DNA of 64,000 nt from Pseudomonadota bacterium (lineage in GTDB: Bacteria; Pseudomonadota; Gammaproteobacteria; Burkholderiales; Burkholderiaceae_F), in contig JAKAFN010000003.1 in the NCBI GenBank assembly GCA_021825945.1, positions 208,001-272,000 on the forward strand. Reading direction: 5' to 3'. The notes under the pieces were generated by a model. The model worked only from the letters and a program-made list of their open reading frames with translations, ran no database searches and was not told the origin of the DNA. A program made the translations under genes and the position numbers. This document shows, one piece after another, positions 41,935 through 51,538 of this stretch. Each line of letters starts with the position of its first letter. The stretch's first letter is position 1.

Positions 41935-44190
41935 ATGAGCGTACGCAAGCACATGGGCAGACATTGGACTTCGATCGGGGCCTGCACGCTGGCAGGGACC
42001 GTTGCCTTCGCGGCACCGGCCTACGCCGACGACACCCAGGTGCCGGCGCCCCAGGCTCAGGAGCAGCCCGACCACGGCCAAACGGCGCAGCAGTTGGAGA
42101 GCATCGTCGTGCAGGGTGAGAAGACCGGAACCGCGTCGTACGAGGCGCCCACGCAGGGTGTGCTCGATGCCGGCGAGCCGCAGTCGGTCATCGGCCAGCA
42201 TTACATCGAGAACAACGTCGCGCCCGCAGAGAACTACACCGATATCATCAACATCGCGCCGAGCGTGTCCGAAGTCACGCCGAACGGCCCGGGCAATGCG
42301 GAAGCCCTGCAGATGTCGATCCGCGGCTTCCAGGACGGCCAGTTCAACGTCACGTTCGACGGCATCCCGTTCCAGGACTCGAACGATTTTACGCACCACT
42401 CGACGTCCTACTTCACGAGTGACACCATCGGCAACATCCTTATCGATCGAGGTCCGGGCACGGCGTCCCAGCTCGGTTACGCGACCTTCGGCGGTACCGT
42501 GGCCGTACAGTCCAAGGATCCGCTCGCCAATGCGAACCTCAACGCATCGGCGATGTTCGGAACCTGGAATACCAACGATATGACGGCGGAGGCCGACACC
42601 GGAACGATGAAGAATGGCGGCCGCGCGATGGTGACGCTGACGGACATCAATACGGCGGGTGCGATGACCAACAACGGCCAGCGGCGCAAGAACGCCTTCA
42701 TCAAGTATGTTCAGCCGGTCAATCAGGACACGACGCTGACGGCGGTCGCGATGTACGACACCGTCCATCAGAACGTCTCGCAGTTCGGAACGACGCTGGC
42801 GCAGATGGCTGCGTACGGGCCGCACTACAGCTTGAGCAACAATCCTTCGAGCGACAGCTACTACGGCTACAACTTCGACAACATCCACACCGATTTCGAA
42901 TATCTCGGTTTGCATACCCGGGCCGGCGGGGTGCAGATCGACAACAAGGTCTACACCTACGCCTATTACCACTCGATGAACAACACCAACGATCCGAGTC
43001 TCGCTCAAGGGTCGCTCGGGGTGTACGACGGACTGCCTGGGAATAGCCCGATCTACAACGACGTCGCCGGACAGTCCGGGGCCATGGACTACCGTTCCTG
43101 GGGTGACGTGTTCAAGGCGGAAGGAACCGTCGGCAAGGGAACCTTGCGTGGTGGCCTGTGGGTCGACTATCAATGGAACTATCGTTTTCTGCAGGACGTC
43201 AATTGGAGTTTGGGCGGCACTCCCGACACGAGCGGACCGGACGGCCCCAACGGCATCCAGCGCAACCTGCGCGACGACATGACGACGATCGACCCGTTCG
43301 TCGAATATGAATATCACCCGACGGATGCCTGGACGATCACGCCGGGCGTGCGGTACATGTCGTTCAACCGAAACGTCAACGGCGCGGTTCTGCCGAGCAC
43401 GGGTGGCCCGGGGAACCTGAGCAAGACTTACGACGGCGCGCAGCCCTCGATCTACGCCAACTATCGTCTGGCTCCCAGCGCCAGCGTGTATGCACAGTGG
43501 GCGCGCGGATTTCTGGCTCCCAAGGATGCCAGCGTGTTCTACGACGTCAAGAACCAAGGTAGCGGCGTGACGGTCGCCGATCCCGGTGCGGAGACGACGA
43601 ACAACCTGCAGGCCGGCAGCACCTGGAAGACCAACAAGTTCACGGTTTCGGGTGATGTCTACTATATCCGGGCCAACAACTTCGCGCAGTTGAATGGGGC
43701 CGGAACGAAGGTCAACCAGTTCGGCAACACGGTGTTCAAGGGTGTGGAACTCGAAGGCACGTACGCGCTCGGCTACGGGTTCAACTTGTACGCCAACTAC
43801 AGTTACAACAAGCAGAACTATGCCGACGGCACGCCGGTGCAGTTCGCACCCAACAACATGTACACCGCCGGCCTGATCTATGACCAGCGCGGTTGGTACG
43901 GTTCGGTGATCGCCAAACACATCGGCTCGACCTACCAGGGCGGCAACAACGGCCCCTTGCCCGGCGGCGTGTATCAGATTCCCGGATACACGATCACCAA
44001 TCTGTCCCTGGGCTACACGATCCCGAATCCGACGGCCGGCGTCAAGGATGTCAAGATCCGGTTCCTGGTGTCGGATCTGTCGAACAACGAGTCGATCTAC
44101 TACGTATACGGCGCGACCCTGGGCGGCACCGACATGTTCATGACATTGCCGGGCCGTTCGTACATGCTGGGCGGGTCGGTGGACTTCTGA
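41935..44190 (+). CDS. TonB-dependent outer-membrane receptor
   Basis: 751 residues from ATG 41935, with GAGGAAGAGGGAA just upstream. The signal peptide ends APAYA. The plug domain begins LESIVVQGEKTG (TonB box region) and contains ALQMSIRGFQDGQFNVTFDGIPF and IDRGPGTASQLGYATFGGTVAVQSK. A 22-strand barrel follows, ending with the aromatic residue F in YMLGGSVDF, as needed for BAM assembly. It is rich in Asn, Thr and Tyr and poorer in Arg than the neighbouring genes. It would import a bound ligand (siderophore, other metal complex, or carbohydrate) using TonB energy. No transport genes flank it, so the ligand is unknown. Its insertion splits the rng-maf pair and suggests acquisition. Confidence 0.93.
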   Translation: MSVRKHMGRHWTSIGACTLAGTVAFAAPAYADDTQVPAPQAQEQPDHGQTAQQLESIVVQGEKTGTASYEAPTQGVLDAGEPQSVIGQHYIENNVAPAENYTDIINIAPSVSEVTPNGPGNAEALQMSIRGFQDGQFNVTFDGIPFQDSNDFTHHSTSYFTSDTIGNILIDRGPGTASQLGYATFGGTVAVQSKDPLANANLNASAMFGTWNTNDMTAEADTGTMKNGGRAMVTLTDINTAGAMTNNGQRRKNAFIKYVQPVNQDTTLTAVAMYDTVHQNVSQFGTTLAQMAAYGPHYSLSNNPSSDSYYGYNFDNIHTDFEYLGLHTRAGGVQIDNKVYTYAYYHSMNNTNDPSLAQGSLGVYDGLPGNSPIYNDVAGQSGAMDYRSWGDVFKAEGTVGKGTLRGGLWVDYQWNYRFLQDVNWSLGGTPDTSGPDGPNGIQRNLRDDMTTIDPFVEYEYHPTDAWTITPGVRYMSFNRNVNGAVLPSTGGPGNLSKTYDGAQPSIYANYRLAPSASVYAQWARGFLAPKDASVFYDVKNQGSGVTVADPGAETTNNLQAGSTWKTNKFTVSGDVYYIRANNFAQLNGAGTKVNQFGNTVFKGVELEGTYALGYGFNLYANYSYNKQNYADGTPVQFAPNNMYTAGLIYDQRGWYGSVIAKHIGSTYQGGNNGPLPGGVYQIPGYTITNLSLGYTIPNPTAGVKDVKIRFLVSDLSNNESIYYVYGATLGGTDMFMTLPGRSYMLGGSVDF

Positions 44191-44196
44191 TGAACA

Positions 44197-44230
44197 CCCC
44201 TCTCCCGCATGAGCGGGGGAGGGGATTTTT
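44197..44230 (+). terminator. Intrinsic terminator after the TonB receptor gene (family 2 hairpin)
   Basis: CCCCTCTCCCGC (44197-44208), loop ATGA, GCGGGGGAGGGG (44213-44224), then ATTTTT. One T-G pair, otherwise perfect. The hairpin belongs to the same CTCCCGC/GCGGGAG family found in coding sequence elsewhere; here it has been put to use as a terminator between convergent genes. Confidence 0.85.
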
Positions 44231-44233
44231 CCG

Positions 44234-44860
44234 CTACAGCACCGAAATTCCGGCCTCCGCCAACAGCGCCGACGTCTCCGCGAGCGGCAGTCCCATCACC
44301 CCCGAATAGCTGCCTTCGATCCGTTCGATGAAGATTGCGGCAATTCCCTGAATGCCATAGCCGCCGGCTTTGTCGTAGGGTTCCCCGGTCGCGCAATAGC
44401 GCTCGATTTCCCCGGGGGCGATCGTGCGCATCGTCACCTGGGTCGAACAGACGCGCGTCTCGGTCATCACGAATCCGCTGCGGATGCGCGATAGCGCGAC
44501 CGCGGTGCGGACTTCGTGGGTGCGCCCCGACAGGCGGGTGAGCGTGTGTGCGGCCTGTTGCGGGTCGCTCGGTTTGCCGAGCACGTCTCCATCGAGGATC
44601 ACCGTGGTGTCCGCGCCCAGCACCGGCCACAGCGGCAGACCGCGCAGGCTCAGCACCTTTGCCCCGAGTTCGGCTTTGTCCCGGGCGATCCGCAGGACGT
44701 AGTCGGCGGGAGCCTCCCCCTCCCGCTGCGTTTCGTCGACTTCCGGGCCGCGCGGCGGGTGGAAGCGCAAGGGCAAGACCGTGAATGATGCGCCGATCTG
44801 GTCGAGCAGCGCTTTGCGCCGCGGACTCAGGGAGGCAAGGTAGAAATGCGGAGAGGCCAT
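44234..44860 (-). CDS. maf: Maf-like nucleotide pyrophosphatase
   Basis: 208 residues from ATG 44860. Maf proteins hydrolyse non-canonical or modified nucleoside triphosphates (house-cleaning) in the cytoplasm. Motifs: YLASLSPRRKALLDQIG (SxSPRR), VDETQREGEAPADYVLRIARDKA, VLGADTTVILDGDVLGKPSDPQQA and YDKAGGYGIQG near the end. The ADTTV segment fits the subfamily active on m7GTP/UTP. A longer frame to 44917 overlaps rlmH and is not needed. Part of the maf-rlmH-rsfS-nadD run. Confidence 0.94.
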   Translation of the reverse strand: MASPHFYLASLSPRRKALLDQIGASFTVLPLRFHPPRGPEVDETQREGEAPADYVLRIARDKAELGAKVLSLRGLPLWPVLGADTTVILDGDVLGKPSDPQQAAHTLTRLSGRTHEVRTAVALSRIRSGFVMTETRVCSTQVTMRTIAPGEIERYCATGEPYDKAGGYGIQGIAAIFIERIEGSYSGVMGLPLAETSALLAEAGISVL

Positions 44861-44888
44861 GACCGTCCCATGGAAATGATGCGGCCGA

Positions 44889-45356
44889 TTATGCGCGGTG
44901 ATAGGGATGCGACGCAAGGATGGACCACGCCCGATAGAGTTGCTCGATCAGCAGCACTCGCGCGAGCGCATGGGGCAACGTCAGGCTCGAGAGGCGCAGG
45001 CGCAGCGCGGCCTGGCGTTTGAATTCGGCGTCCAGGCCATCGGCGCCGCCGATCACGAAGACCGGGTCACGCGCCGCATCGCGCCAGGTTCCCAACGCCG
45101 TCACGAATTGCGCGGTGGTCCAATCGGCCCCGGTTTCATCCATGGCGACGAGGTGTGCACCGGCCGGGATGCAGGCACGCAGGCGGGCGGCTTCGAGGGA
45201 TTGAACGCGCGCCGCGTTCGTCCCGGTGCGCGCCTCCGGTTTGATTGCGCGCATCTCGACGCGGAAGTCGCGGGGAAACCGGTCCAGATAATCGCGTACG
45301 GCGGCGTCGGCCCATCCGGGCAGTTTCTGGCCGACCGCGGCGACCAGGATCTTCAC
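44889..45356 (-). CDS. rlmH: 23S rRNA pseudouridine-1915 N3-methyltransferase
   Basis: 155 residues, exactly the family length, from GTG 45356, which overlaps the rsfS stop. A SPOUT-fold enzyme that methylates pseudouridine 1915 in helix 69. The SAM-binding knot is seen in HLVAMDETGADWTTAQFV, PVFVIGGADGL and LSSLTLPHALARVLLIEQLYRAW, with YHR at the C-terminus, all strongly conserved. The initial residues MKILVAAVGQKLPGW are typical. Confidence 0.96.
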   Translation of the reverse strand: MKILVAAVGQKLPGWADAAVRDYLDRFPRDFRVEMRAIKPEARTGTNAARVQSLEAARLRACIPAGAHLVAMDETGADWTTAQFVTALGTWRDAARDPVFVIGGADGLDAEFKRQAALRLRLSSLTLPHALARVLLIEQLYRAWSILASHPYHRA

Positions 45357-45862
45357 GCGCGCGATGCCGATTTCTTCGCGGCGCGCTTCGCCACCGTCTT
45401 CCTGGCGGCGGCGCTCTGGGCCGTGCCTGCGGTCGTTCTCGTAGTCGAACCCGCCCTCGACGACTTCCGGGAGGTGGCCGTTGCCGGCTCGTCGGCCTTG
45501 GCGGCGGTCGCGGCCGCCGCCGTGCGCTTCAGTCGCACCGGCTTTCCGCCCCAGATCTCTTCGAGTCCGTAGTACGCCCGTACCGCCGGCTGCATGACGT
45601 GCACCACGGCATCGCCCAGATCGACGAGTACCCATTCCCCGGTTTCTTCTCCCTCGACGCTGATGACCTCGCCACCGGCCTCCTTGACCTTTTCCACGAC
45701 CCGCGCGGCCAGCGCACGGGTCTGCCGGTTGGATGTCCCGCTGGCGAGGATGACTCGGTCGAACAAGTCGGAGAGGGCAGTGGTGTTGAAGACGGCGATG
45801 TCCTGCGCCTTGACGTCTTCCAGGGCGTCGACGACCACGCGCTGCAGTTTCTTGATGTCCAT
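45353..45862 (-). CDS. rsfS: Ribosomal silencing factor RsfS
   Basis: 169 residues. Binds ribosomal protein L14 and prevents subunit joining in slow growth. The Oligomerisation domain (DUF143) covers residues 1-115, with FVNT-like IAVFNTTALSDLFDRVILASGTSNRQTRALA, GEWVLVDLGDAVVHVMQPAVRAYYGLEEIW. The last 50 residues form a lysine-, alanine- and threonine-rich tail (RKTVAKRAAKKSASRA), absent from E. coli RsfS but common in Burkholderiales; it may bind rRNA. Overlaps rlmH by 4 bases and lies 76 bases after nadD. Confidence 0.95.
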   Translation of the reverse strand: MDIKKLQRVVVDALEDVKAQDIAVFNTTALSDLFDRVILASGTSNRQTRALAARVVEKVKEAGGEVISVEGEETGEWVLVDLGDAVVHVMQPAVRAYYGLEEIWGGKPVRLKRTAAAATAAKADEPATATSRKSSRAGSTTRTTAGTAQSAAARKTVAKRAAKKSASRA

Positions 45863-45938
45863 GGTTGGGGAACTCGATGGGATGGGGTGGGGGCGGGGGA
45901 GTATGCGGACGCCCGTCAGGGGGCGAGAGGCTGTTGGA

Positions 45939-46607
45939 TCAACGCGGCAAGGCTTGCGTGGAGTACAGGCGATGTGTACGAATGTACGCCAGTACGTCCG
46001 GCGGCAGGCAGTGCGCGAGGGTTTCGGCCGGCCGGTTCTCTGCGATGGCTTGCCGAAGCAGGGTTGCCGAGCAATCGATCGGGCGCATGGAAAATTCGAT
46101 GACGGTTCCGTTCGGAGCATTCGACAGGTCGGCGGGCGTACCCCGCCGCGCGGCGATCCAGTTCCGTACCGTCGAGGGGAGCGCCGTCATCGTGATTCCC
46201 GCCCGCTGTGCGAAGGCAAGGTGCGCGCACTGCGTGAGTTCTTCCCATCGGTGCCAGGTATCGAGTTGTCGCAACTGGTCGAAGCCGAGAATCCAGACCA
46301 GGGGGCGATCCGGCCCGATCTGCGCACGCCAATCGCGCAAGGTGTCGATGGTGTAGCTGGGACCGGCTCGGGCGATTTCGCAATCGTCGGCCCGCCAGCC
46401 CGCATGTCCCGAGAGGGCACGCTCGACCATGCGCATCCGGTCGACGGCGGGGGTGATGCGGTCCTTCTGCCAGGGCCGGCCGGCCGGTACGAATACCACT
46501 TCCGCCAAGCCGAGCGCCGTCTGGGCATCCCGCGCCAACTGGAGGTGCCCTGCATGGACCGGATCGAACGAGCCGCCCAGCAGCCCGATGGGGGGCAGGC
46601 GTGTCAT
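45939..46607 (-). CDS. nadD: Nicotinate-nucleotide adenylyltransferase
   Basis: 222 residues from ATG 46607. Makes nicotinate adenine dinucleotide in NAD synthesis. The nucleotidyltransferase HxGH motif is in IGLLGGSFDPVHAGHLQLARDA, with VVFVPAGRPWQKD next; the second signature is SATLLRQAIAENRP (the ISSTxIR equivalent), with WILGFDQLRQLDTWHRWEEL between. The start is preceded by a short gap to hemF (22 bases); an upstream extension to 46709 is not supported. Confidence 0.95.
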   Translation of the reverse strand: MTRLPPIGLLGGSFDPVHAGHLQLARDAQTALGLAEVVFVPAGRPWQKDRITPAVDRMRMVERALSGHAGWRADDCEIARAGPSYTIDTLRDWRAQIGPDRPLVWILGFDQLRQLDTWHRWEELTQCAHLAFAQRAGITMTALPSTVRNWIAARRGTPADLSNAPNGTVIEFSMRPIDCSATLLRQAIAENRPAETLAHCLPPDVLAYIRTHRLYSTQALPR

Positions 46608-46629
46608 CGGAAAACCGACATGGGCCGGA

Positions 46630-47574
46630 TCACGCAAGCCAATCGCGCGCGGGAAGAAAGTCGGTGTAGAGCCGCGCTTCTTCGCTGCCTGCTGCCGGCG
46701 CCCACTCATATCGCCACTGCACCTGCGGCGGCATCGACATCAGAATCGATTCGGCACGACCGCCCGATTGCAGGCCAAACAGGGTGCCGCGGTCGTAGAC
46801 CAGATTGAACTCGACATAGCGCCCCCGGCGCACGGCTTGGAATTCCCGCTGGCGTTCGCCGTAGGGATGATCCTTGCGGCGTTCGACGATGGGAACGTAG
46901 GCCGGCAGGAAATGATCTCCCACCGAACGCAACAGGGCGAAGCTGCGGTCCGCGCCGAGTTCGCGAAAGTCGTCGAAGAAGATTCCGCCCACGCCGCGCG
47001 CTTCGCCGCGATGCTTGAGGAAGAAGTATTCGTCGCACCAGCGTTTGAAGCGCGGGTGGTAGTCGGAACCGAAGGGGGCGAGCGCATCGCGGCAGCAGGC
47101 ATGGAAATGTCGCGCATCCTCTTCGAACCCATAGTAGGGGGTGAGGTCCATGCCGCCGCCGAACCACCAGCTTCCGGGTCCTTGCGCGCCCGCCGCGCCG
47201 GACCGCGGTTGCGCGCGGAACAGGCGGACATTCATGTGCACGGTCGGGACATAGGGATTGCGCGGATGTAGCACCATCGAAACGCCTGCGGCATCGAAAC
47301 CGCAGCCGGCGACTTCCGGATGCGCAGCGCTCGCCGAGGGCGGGAGGCGGTCGCCCGACACGTGGGAAAACCCGATGCCCGCGCGTTCGAACACCGTGCC
47401 GCCTTCGAGGATACAGGTCAGGCCGTCGCCGCGTAGCGGCTCGCCCGGCGCTTTTTGCCATTCGCTGCGGGCGAAGCGGTTGCCGCCGTCGAGACGTTCG
47501 AGTTCTTCGACGATGCGCCGCTGGAGGTCCAGCAGGTATTCCCGCACCGGTTCGATGGCAATGGTGTCTTGCAT
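46630..47574 (-). CDS. hemF: Oxygen-dependent coproporphyrinogen III oxidase
   Basis: 314 residues from ATG 47574 with GGAAG upstream. Converts coproporphyrinogen III to protoporphyrinogen IX with O2 in haem synthesis. Conserved stretches: [104 protein letters not shown], and ESILMSMPP. These hold the active-site aspartate and arginines. An aerobic lifestyle is implied, although an oxygen-independent HemN could exist elsewhere. Confidence 0.97.
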   Translation of the reverse strand: MQDTIAIEPVREYLLDLQRRIVEELERLDGGNRFARSEWQKAPGEPLRGDGLTCILEGGTVFERAGIGFSHVSGDRLPPSASAAHPEVAGCGFDAAGVSMVLHPRNPYVPTVHMNVRLFRAQPRSGAAGAQGPGSWWFGGGMDLTPYYGFEEDARHFHACCRDALAPFGSDYHPRFKRWCDEYFFLKHRGEARGVGGIFFDDFRELGADRSFALLRSVGDHFLPAYVPIVERRKDHPYGERQREFQAVRRGRYVEFNLVYDRGTLFGLQSGGRAESILMSMPPQVQWRYEWAPAAGSEEARLYTDFLPARDWLA

Positions 47575-47667
47575 GGCGTCTTCCGTCTCCCCTAACGGTC
47601 GCGGCGATATGCGCCGCCAAAAATGATGAACATCGGCGCCATCGCGCGGCCCCGCAACGCATCGCCT

Positions 47668-47745
47668 CGTCATCGCGAGGCCCGCAGGGCCGTGGCGATC
47701 CGGCAGGCTGTCTGGATTGTTTCGGGCTCCGCCCTCGCAATGACG
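47668..47745 (+). repeat. 78-bp REP-doublet repeat, full copy D
   Basis: CGTCATCGCGAGGCCCGCAG at the left tip and CGCAATGACG at the right, 78 bp as in copy A. Contains GGCCC-GCA-GGGCC and GGGC-TCC-GCCC hairpins. It occupies the hemF/purD gap (47575-47811), which otherwise holds no gene. Confidence 0.85.
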
Positions 47746-47811
47746 ACGCCTTCGTCACGCCAACCCTGCCCTTTCCCCAACCCGAGAAAGAGGGTATCCG
47801 AACCGCTGCGC

Positions 47812-49083
47812 TCAGTAGTCCCTCAGCGCGCGGTTCCCGATATCACTGCGATACTGCATCCCGGCAAACCGTACCTCCGACACCGCCTCGTATGCCTGGC
47901 GGCGGGCGAGACGCAGGGTTTCTCCCATGGCGGTGACACAAAGCACCCGGCCGCCGCTGGTGACCAGCCGGTCGCCGACCTGCTGCGTACCGGCGTGGAA
48001 CACCATGCAATCGTCGGTGTTCGTCGGCAGCGCTTCGATTGCATCCCCGCGCCGCGGGCGGTCGGGGTAGTCCTGCGCGGCGACGACGACGCCGAGCGCC
48101 GCCCGCCGATCCCATGTGATCTCGATCTGATCGAGCCGGCCATCGATCGCGGCGTCGAGTACCTCGGTCAGATCGGATTTCATGCGCATCAGGATCGGCT
48201 GCGTCTCGGGATCGCCCAGGCGGCAGTTGAATTCCAGCACGCGCGGTTGCCCGTCCGCTCCGATCATCAGTCCCGCGTAGAGGAATCCGGTGTATCGGAT
48301 TCCTTCGGCGGCAAGGCCCGCAATGGTCGGGTCGATGATTTCGCGCATCACGCGCGCATGCACCCCCGGCGTGACCACGGGCGCGGGCGAATAGGCTCCC
48401 ATGCCACCGGTGTTGGGTCCTTCGTCGCCGTCGAGCAGGCGTTTGTGGTCCTGGGAACTGGCCAGCGCTGCGACATGGCTGCCATCGCAGAGCACGATGA
48501 AACTCGCTTCTTCGCCGGGCAGGAAATCCTCGATCACGACCCGCGCGCCCGCGGCGCCGACCATATCGCCGCCCAGCATGGCGTCGATCGCCGCATGCGC
48601 GTCCTCCGGGGTCTGGGCGACCACCACGCCCTTTCCCGCCGCAAGTCCATCGGCCTTGATGACGATGGGCGCGCCGCGCTCGCGCACATAGTCGTGCGCG
48701 GCGTGCGCATCTTCGAACGTGCGGTAGGCGGCGGTGGGGATGCCATGCCGCGCCATGAAGGCCTTGGCGAAATCTTTCGAGGATTCGAGTTGCGCGGCCG
48801 CCCGGGTCGGACCGAAGATCCGTAGGCCCGCGGCACGGAATGCATCGACGATGCCGGCTGCCAGCGGCGCTTCGGGGCCGACCACCGTGAAGTCGACCCG
48901 CTCGGCCTTGGCAAAAGCGATGAGCTCTTCGTGTCCGGAGAGCGGGATGTTCTGCATGGGTCGGTCGCGCCCGGTTCCGCCGTTGCCGGGGGCGACATAG
49001 ACCCGCCGCATGCCGGGCGATTGTGCAAGCTTCCACGCCAGGGCGTGTTCACGGCCGCCAGAGCCGATGACCAGCGTTTTCAT
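47812..49083 (-). CDS. purD: Phosphoribosylamine-glycine ligase
   Basis: 423 residues. ATP-grasp enzyme of purine synthesis that forms GAR. N-terminal [19 protein letters not shown], then [16 protein letters not shown], the ATP-grasp core [19 protein letters not shown] and [15 protein letters not shown], the signature [33 protein letters not shown] with metal-binding E and N, and a C-terminal lid. Starts at ATG 49083, overlapping the yebC stop (ATGA). Confidence 0.97.
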   Translation of the reverse strand: MKTLVIGSGGREHALAWKLAQSPGMRRVYVAPGNGGTGRDRPMQNIPLSGHEELIAFAKAERVDFTVVGPEAPLAAGIVDAFRAAGLRIFGPTRAAAQLESSKDFAKAFMARHGIPTAAYRTFEDAHAAHDYVRERGAPIVIKADGLAAGKGVVVAQTPEDAHAAIDAMLGGDMVGAAGARVVIEDFLPGEEASFIVLCDGSHVAALASSQDHKRLLDGDEGPNTGGMGAYSPAPVVTPGVHARVMREIIDPTIAGLAAEGIRYTGFLYAGLMIGADGQPRVLEFNCRLGDPETQPILMRMKSDLTEVLDAAIDGRLDQIEITWDRRAALGVVVAAQDYPDRPRRGDAIEALPTNTDDCMVFHAGTQQVGDRLVTSGGRVLCVTAMGETLRLARRQAYEAVSEVRFAGMQYRSDIGNRALRDY

Positions 49084-49802
49084 TCGTCCAGCGCCGCCGA
49101 CGTATAGACGTGTTGCACGTCGTCCAGGTCCTCGAGCGCTTCGATCAGGCGGCGCATCTTTTCCGCATCTTCGCCATGCAGGGCGATCTCGTTGAGGGCT
49201 TTCATGGTGATGTCGGCAATCTCGGCGTGTAGTCCGACGCCTTCCAGGGCATGCTTGACCGATTCGAAGTCCGCAGGCGCGCTGATGACCTCGATCGACC
49301 CGTCGTCGTTGGTGACGACGTCTTCCGCGCCCGCCTCGAGCGCGGCTTCCATCACCTTGTCTTCGCTGGTTCCCGGTGCGAACAGGAAATGCCCGCAGTG
49401 CCGGAACTGGAACTCGACCGACCCCTCGGTGCCGAGGTTGCCGCCGTGTTTGGAGAGCGCATGGCGCACTTCGGCGACGGTGCGGGTGCGGTTGTCGGTC
49501 ATCGCGTCGATGAGGACCGCGGCGCCGCCGATGCCGTAGCCCTCGTAGCGGACCTCCTCATAGTTGGCACCGTCGAGCTTGCCGCTGCCTCGCGCGATCG
49601 CCTTGTTGACGGTGTCCTTCGGGACGTTCGCCGCCGATGCCTTGTCCAGCGCCAGACGCAGCCGCGAGTTCATCGCCGGGTCGCCGCCCTGGCGTGCTGC
49701 GACGGTGATTTCCCGGATGATCTTGGTCCAGATCTGGCCGCGTTTGGCGTCCTGCCGGCCCTTGCGATGCTGGATGTTGGCCCATTTGGAATGCCCGGCC
49801 AT
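49080..49802 (-). CDS. yebC: YebC/PmpR-family protein
   Basis: 240 residues, starting [22 protein letters not shown], the family signature. YebC-type proteins have been described as transcription regulators, and more recently as ribosome-associated factors that relieve stalling at proline runs. The three-domain layout is intact, with [23 protein letters not shown] and GSVEFQF in the middle. It begins the yebC-purD run on the minus strand. The proline-rich TerC homologue in this window is a possible client if the latter role holds here. Confidence 0.95.
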   Translation of the reverse strand: MAGHSKWANIQHRKGRQDAKRGQIWTKIIREITVAARQGGDPAMNSRLRLALDKASAANVPKDTVNKAIARGSGKLDGANYEEVRYEGYGIGGAAVLIDAMTDNRTRTVAEVRHALSKHGGNLGTEGSVEFQFRHCGHFLFAPGTSEDKVMEAALEAGAEDVVTNDDGSIEVISAPADFESVKHALEGVGLHAEIADITMKALNEIALHGEDAEKMRRLIEALEDLDDVQHVYTSAALDE

Positions 49803-49978
49803 GGATGTCCTAATCTGTCGAGTGCGGAAGAATCTGCGGGGCGGAAATACTAGCACCGTCGGGATGGTCCGTCCTCGGTACCGGGGCGCCGCCGGTGGCG
49901 TCGACCCGCCCGGTATGATGCCGGATGGCCGGACGGCCGACGCGGGTGTTCGCGTTTTCCTCGATGATGGATGGTTCC

Positions 49979-51517
49979 ATGACGGATGAAGAGGCCCGCG
50001 GCCGGCGGGTACGGTGGATCCTGGCGCTGGCGGTCTTGAGCATCCTCGCGGTGCGCCTGGCAACCCTCGGCACCTACGCCCTGATGGACACCACGGAGGC
50101 GCGGTACGGCGAGATTGCCCGCGTGATGCTGGTCACGGGCAACTACATTACGCCCCAGGAGATCCCGGGCGTACCGTTCTGGGCCAAGCCGCCCCTGTAT
50201 GTCTGGTTGAGCGCGATCTCGATCCGGCTGTTGGGTGTCAATGAATTCGCCCTACGCCTGCCGTCCTTCCTTTGTTCCCTGGGTATTCTCGGTCTGTGCT
50301 TCGTCTGGACTCGCACGCTGTTCGAGGACGATCGCCGGATGGGCGCCGCAGAGGCCACCGCCGCGCGGATCGCGCCGTGGCTGACCGTGGCGCTATTGTC
50401 GACGGCGGTGCTTTTTTTCGTCTCGGCCGGCGCGGTGATGACCGATCCGAGCCTGGATCTGTCGATCACCGCGATGTGGCTGGCATTCCATCAGGCGGTG
50501 GTTCGTGGCGACGCGCTGCCCGAGCGACGCCGACGCGCTTGGGGGTACGCCTTTTTCATCGCGGCGGGCTTCGGCATGCTGGCCAAAGGCCCCGTCATCC
50601 TGATGTACGTCGGCGGCCCGATCGCGCTCTGGGCACTCTGGCAACGCAAGATCGCCTACACCTGGAAGGCAATGCCCTGGATTCGGGGAATGGCGATCGG
50701 GTTGGCGATCTGCGTTCCCTGGTATGTGCTGGCCGAGATCCGTACCCCCGGCTATCTTCGCTACTTTCTGATCGGCGAGCACATCATGCGGTTTCTCAAG
50801 CCGGGGTGGAAGGGCGATCTGTATGGCCACGCGCATAGCGAACCCTTGGGTTCGATATGGCTCGAACTGGCGGAGTCTCTTGGGGTCGCCACCCTGTTGT
50901 CGGTGGCTGCCGGGATCGCGGGGCTGCGGGCGCGGCCGGGCGGTACGGGCGAGGCGCGCATCGATGGCGCCCGTGCATTCCTGCTGGTATGCGCCCTGTT
51001 CCCGGTGGCATTCTTCACGTTTGCCGCCAATATCATCTGGACCTACGTCCTGCATTCGCTGGGGCCGATCACGATCCTGGTCGGAGCGTGGAGCGCGCGG
51101 GCGATGGGGCGCGCGGCGATCTGGCGGGTATCGGTCTGGGCGACGATCGCCGCTGCATGGCTCGTACTGGTGGTTGCGATCTTTACCTGGGTTCCCCATC
51201 ACGTGCTGCGCCATACGGCGGTGGCGTTGGTCGCACGGTGGAATGCCCAGGCACGCACCGAACCCGGTCCGCTGCGATATTGGGGACGCAAGGCTCCGGC
51301 GTCGCTGCGGTTCTATTCGCGCGGCGCGGTCGTGGCAGAGCCGAGCCTGGCGCTCGCCTTGCGCGGCGCCGACGACGCGCACGCGGTGTACCTGGTGACG
51401 AACCCCGGCGAGAGCGGTCTGGTGGCGCAGGCTGCGCGCAGCGCACCCGGCCGGCCGACCGTACGATTGCTGGGAGAGAACGTCGATATGGCGTTGTGGG
51501 AGGTCGGGGGCAAATAG
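49979..51517 (+). CDS. ArnT-like lipid-linked sugar transferase (GT39/GT83, PMT family)
   Basis: 512 residues from ATG 49979 (the frame opens at 49925; upstream ATGs lack ribosome sites too). Integral membrane GT-C enzyme using a polyprenyl-phosphate sugar donor. The catalytic first loop has [14 protein letters not shown], in which the acidic and arginine residues are conserved in ArnT/GT39; [19 protein letters not shown] follows. About eleven helices, and a C-terminal soluble domain ([17 protein letters not shown]...). ArnT adds aminoarabinose to lipid A and others add mannose to proteins; this one could do either. It is convergent with pepN (21-bp gap). Confidence 0.88.
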   Translation: MTDEEARGRRVRWILALAVLSILAVRLATLGTYALMDTTEARYGEIARVMLVTGNYITPQEIPGVPFWAKPPLYVWLSAISIRLLGVNEFALRLPSFLCSLGILGLCFVWTRTLFEDDRRMGAAEATAARIAPWLTVALLSTAVLFFVSAGAVMTDPSLDLSITAMWLAFHQAVVRGDALPERRRRAWGYAFFIAAGFGMLAKGPVILMYVGGPIALWALWQRKIAYTWKAMPWIRGMAIGLAICVPWYVLAEIRTPGYLRYFLIGEHIMRFLKPGWKGDLYGHAHSEPLGSIWLELAESLGVATLLSVAAGIAGLRARPGGTGEARIDGARAFLLVCALFPVAFFTFAANIIWTYVLHSLGPITILVGAWSARAMGRAAIWRVSVWATIAAAWLVLVVAIFTWVPHHVLRHTAVALVARWNAQARTEPGPLRYWGRKAPASLRFYSRGAVVAEPSLALALRGADDAHAVYLVTNPGESGLVAQAARSAPGRPTVRLLGENVDMALWEVGGK

Positions 51518-51538
51518 CTTGCCGGCGAGCGCCCGCCG

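Noticed and set aside
41874..42119. ORF starting ATG 41874 (MFSKYPLRT...) ahead of the TonB receptor
   Set aside because: It has GGAG upstream, but runs in a different frame through the signal peptide of the receptor and resembles nothing; treated as chance.
41518..43920. 800-codon minus-strand frame across the TonB receptor
   Set aside because: It opposes a clear TonB receptor with signal peptide and plug motifs; no domain is recognisable in the antisense frame.
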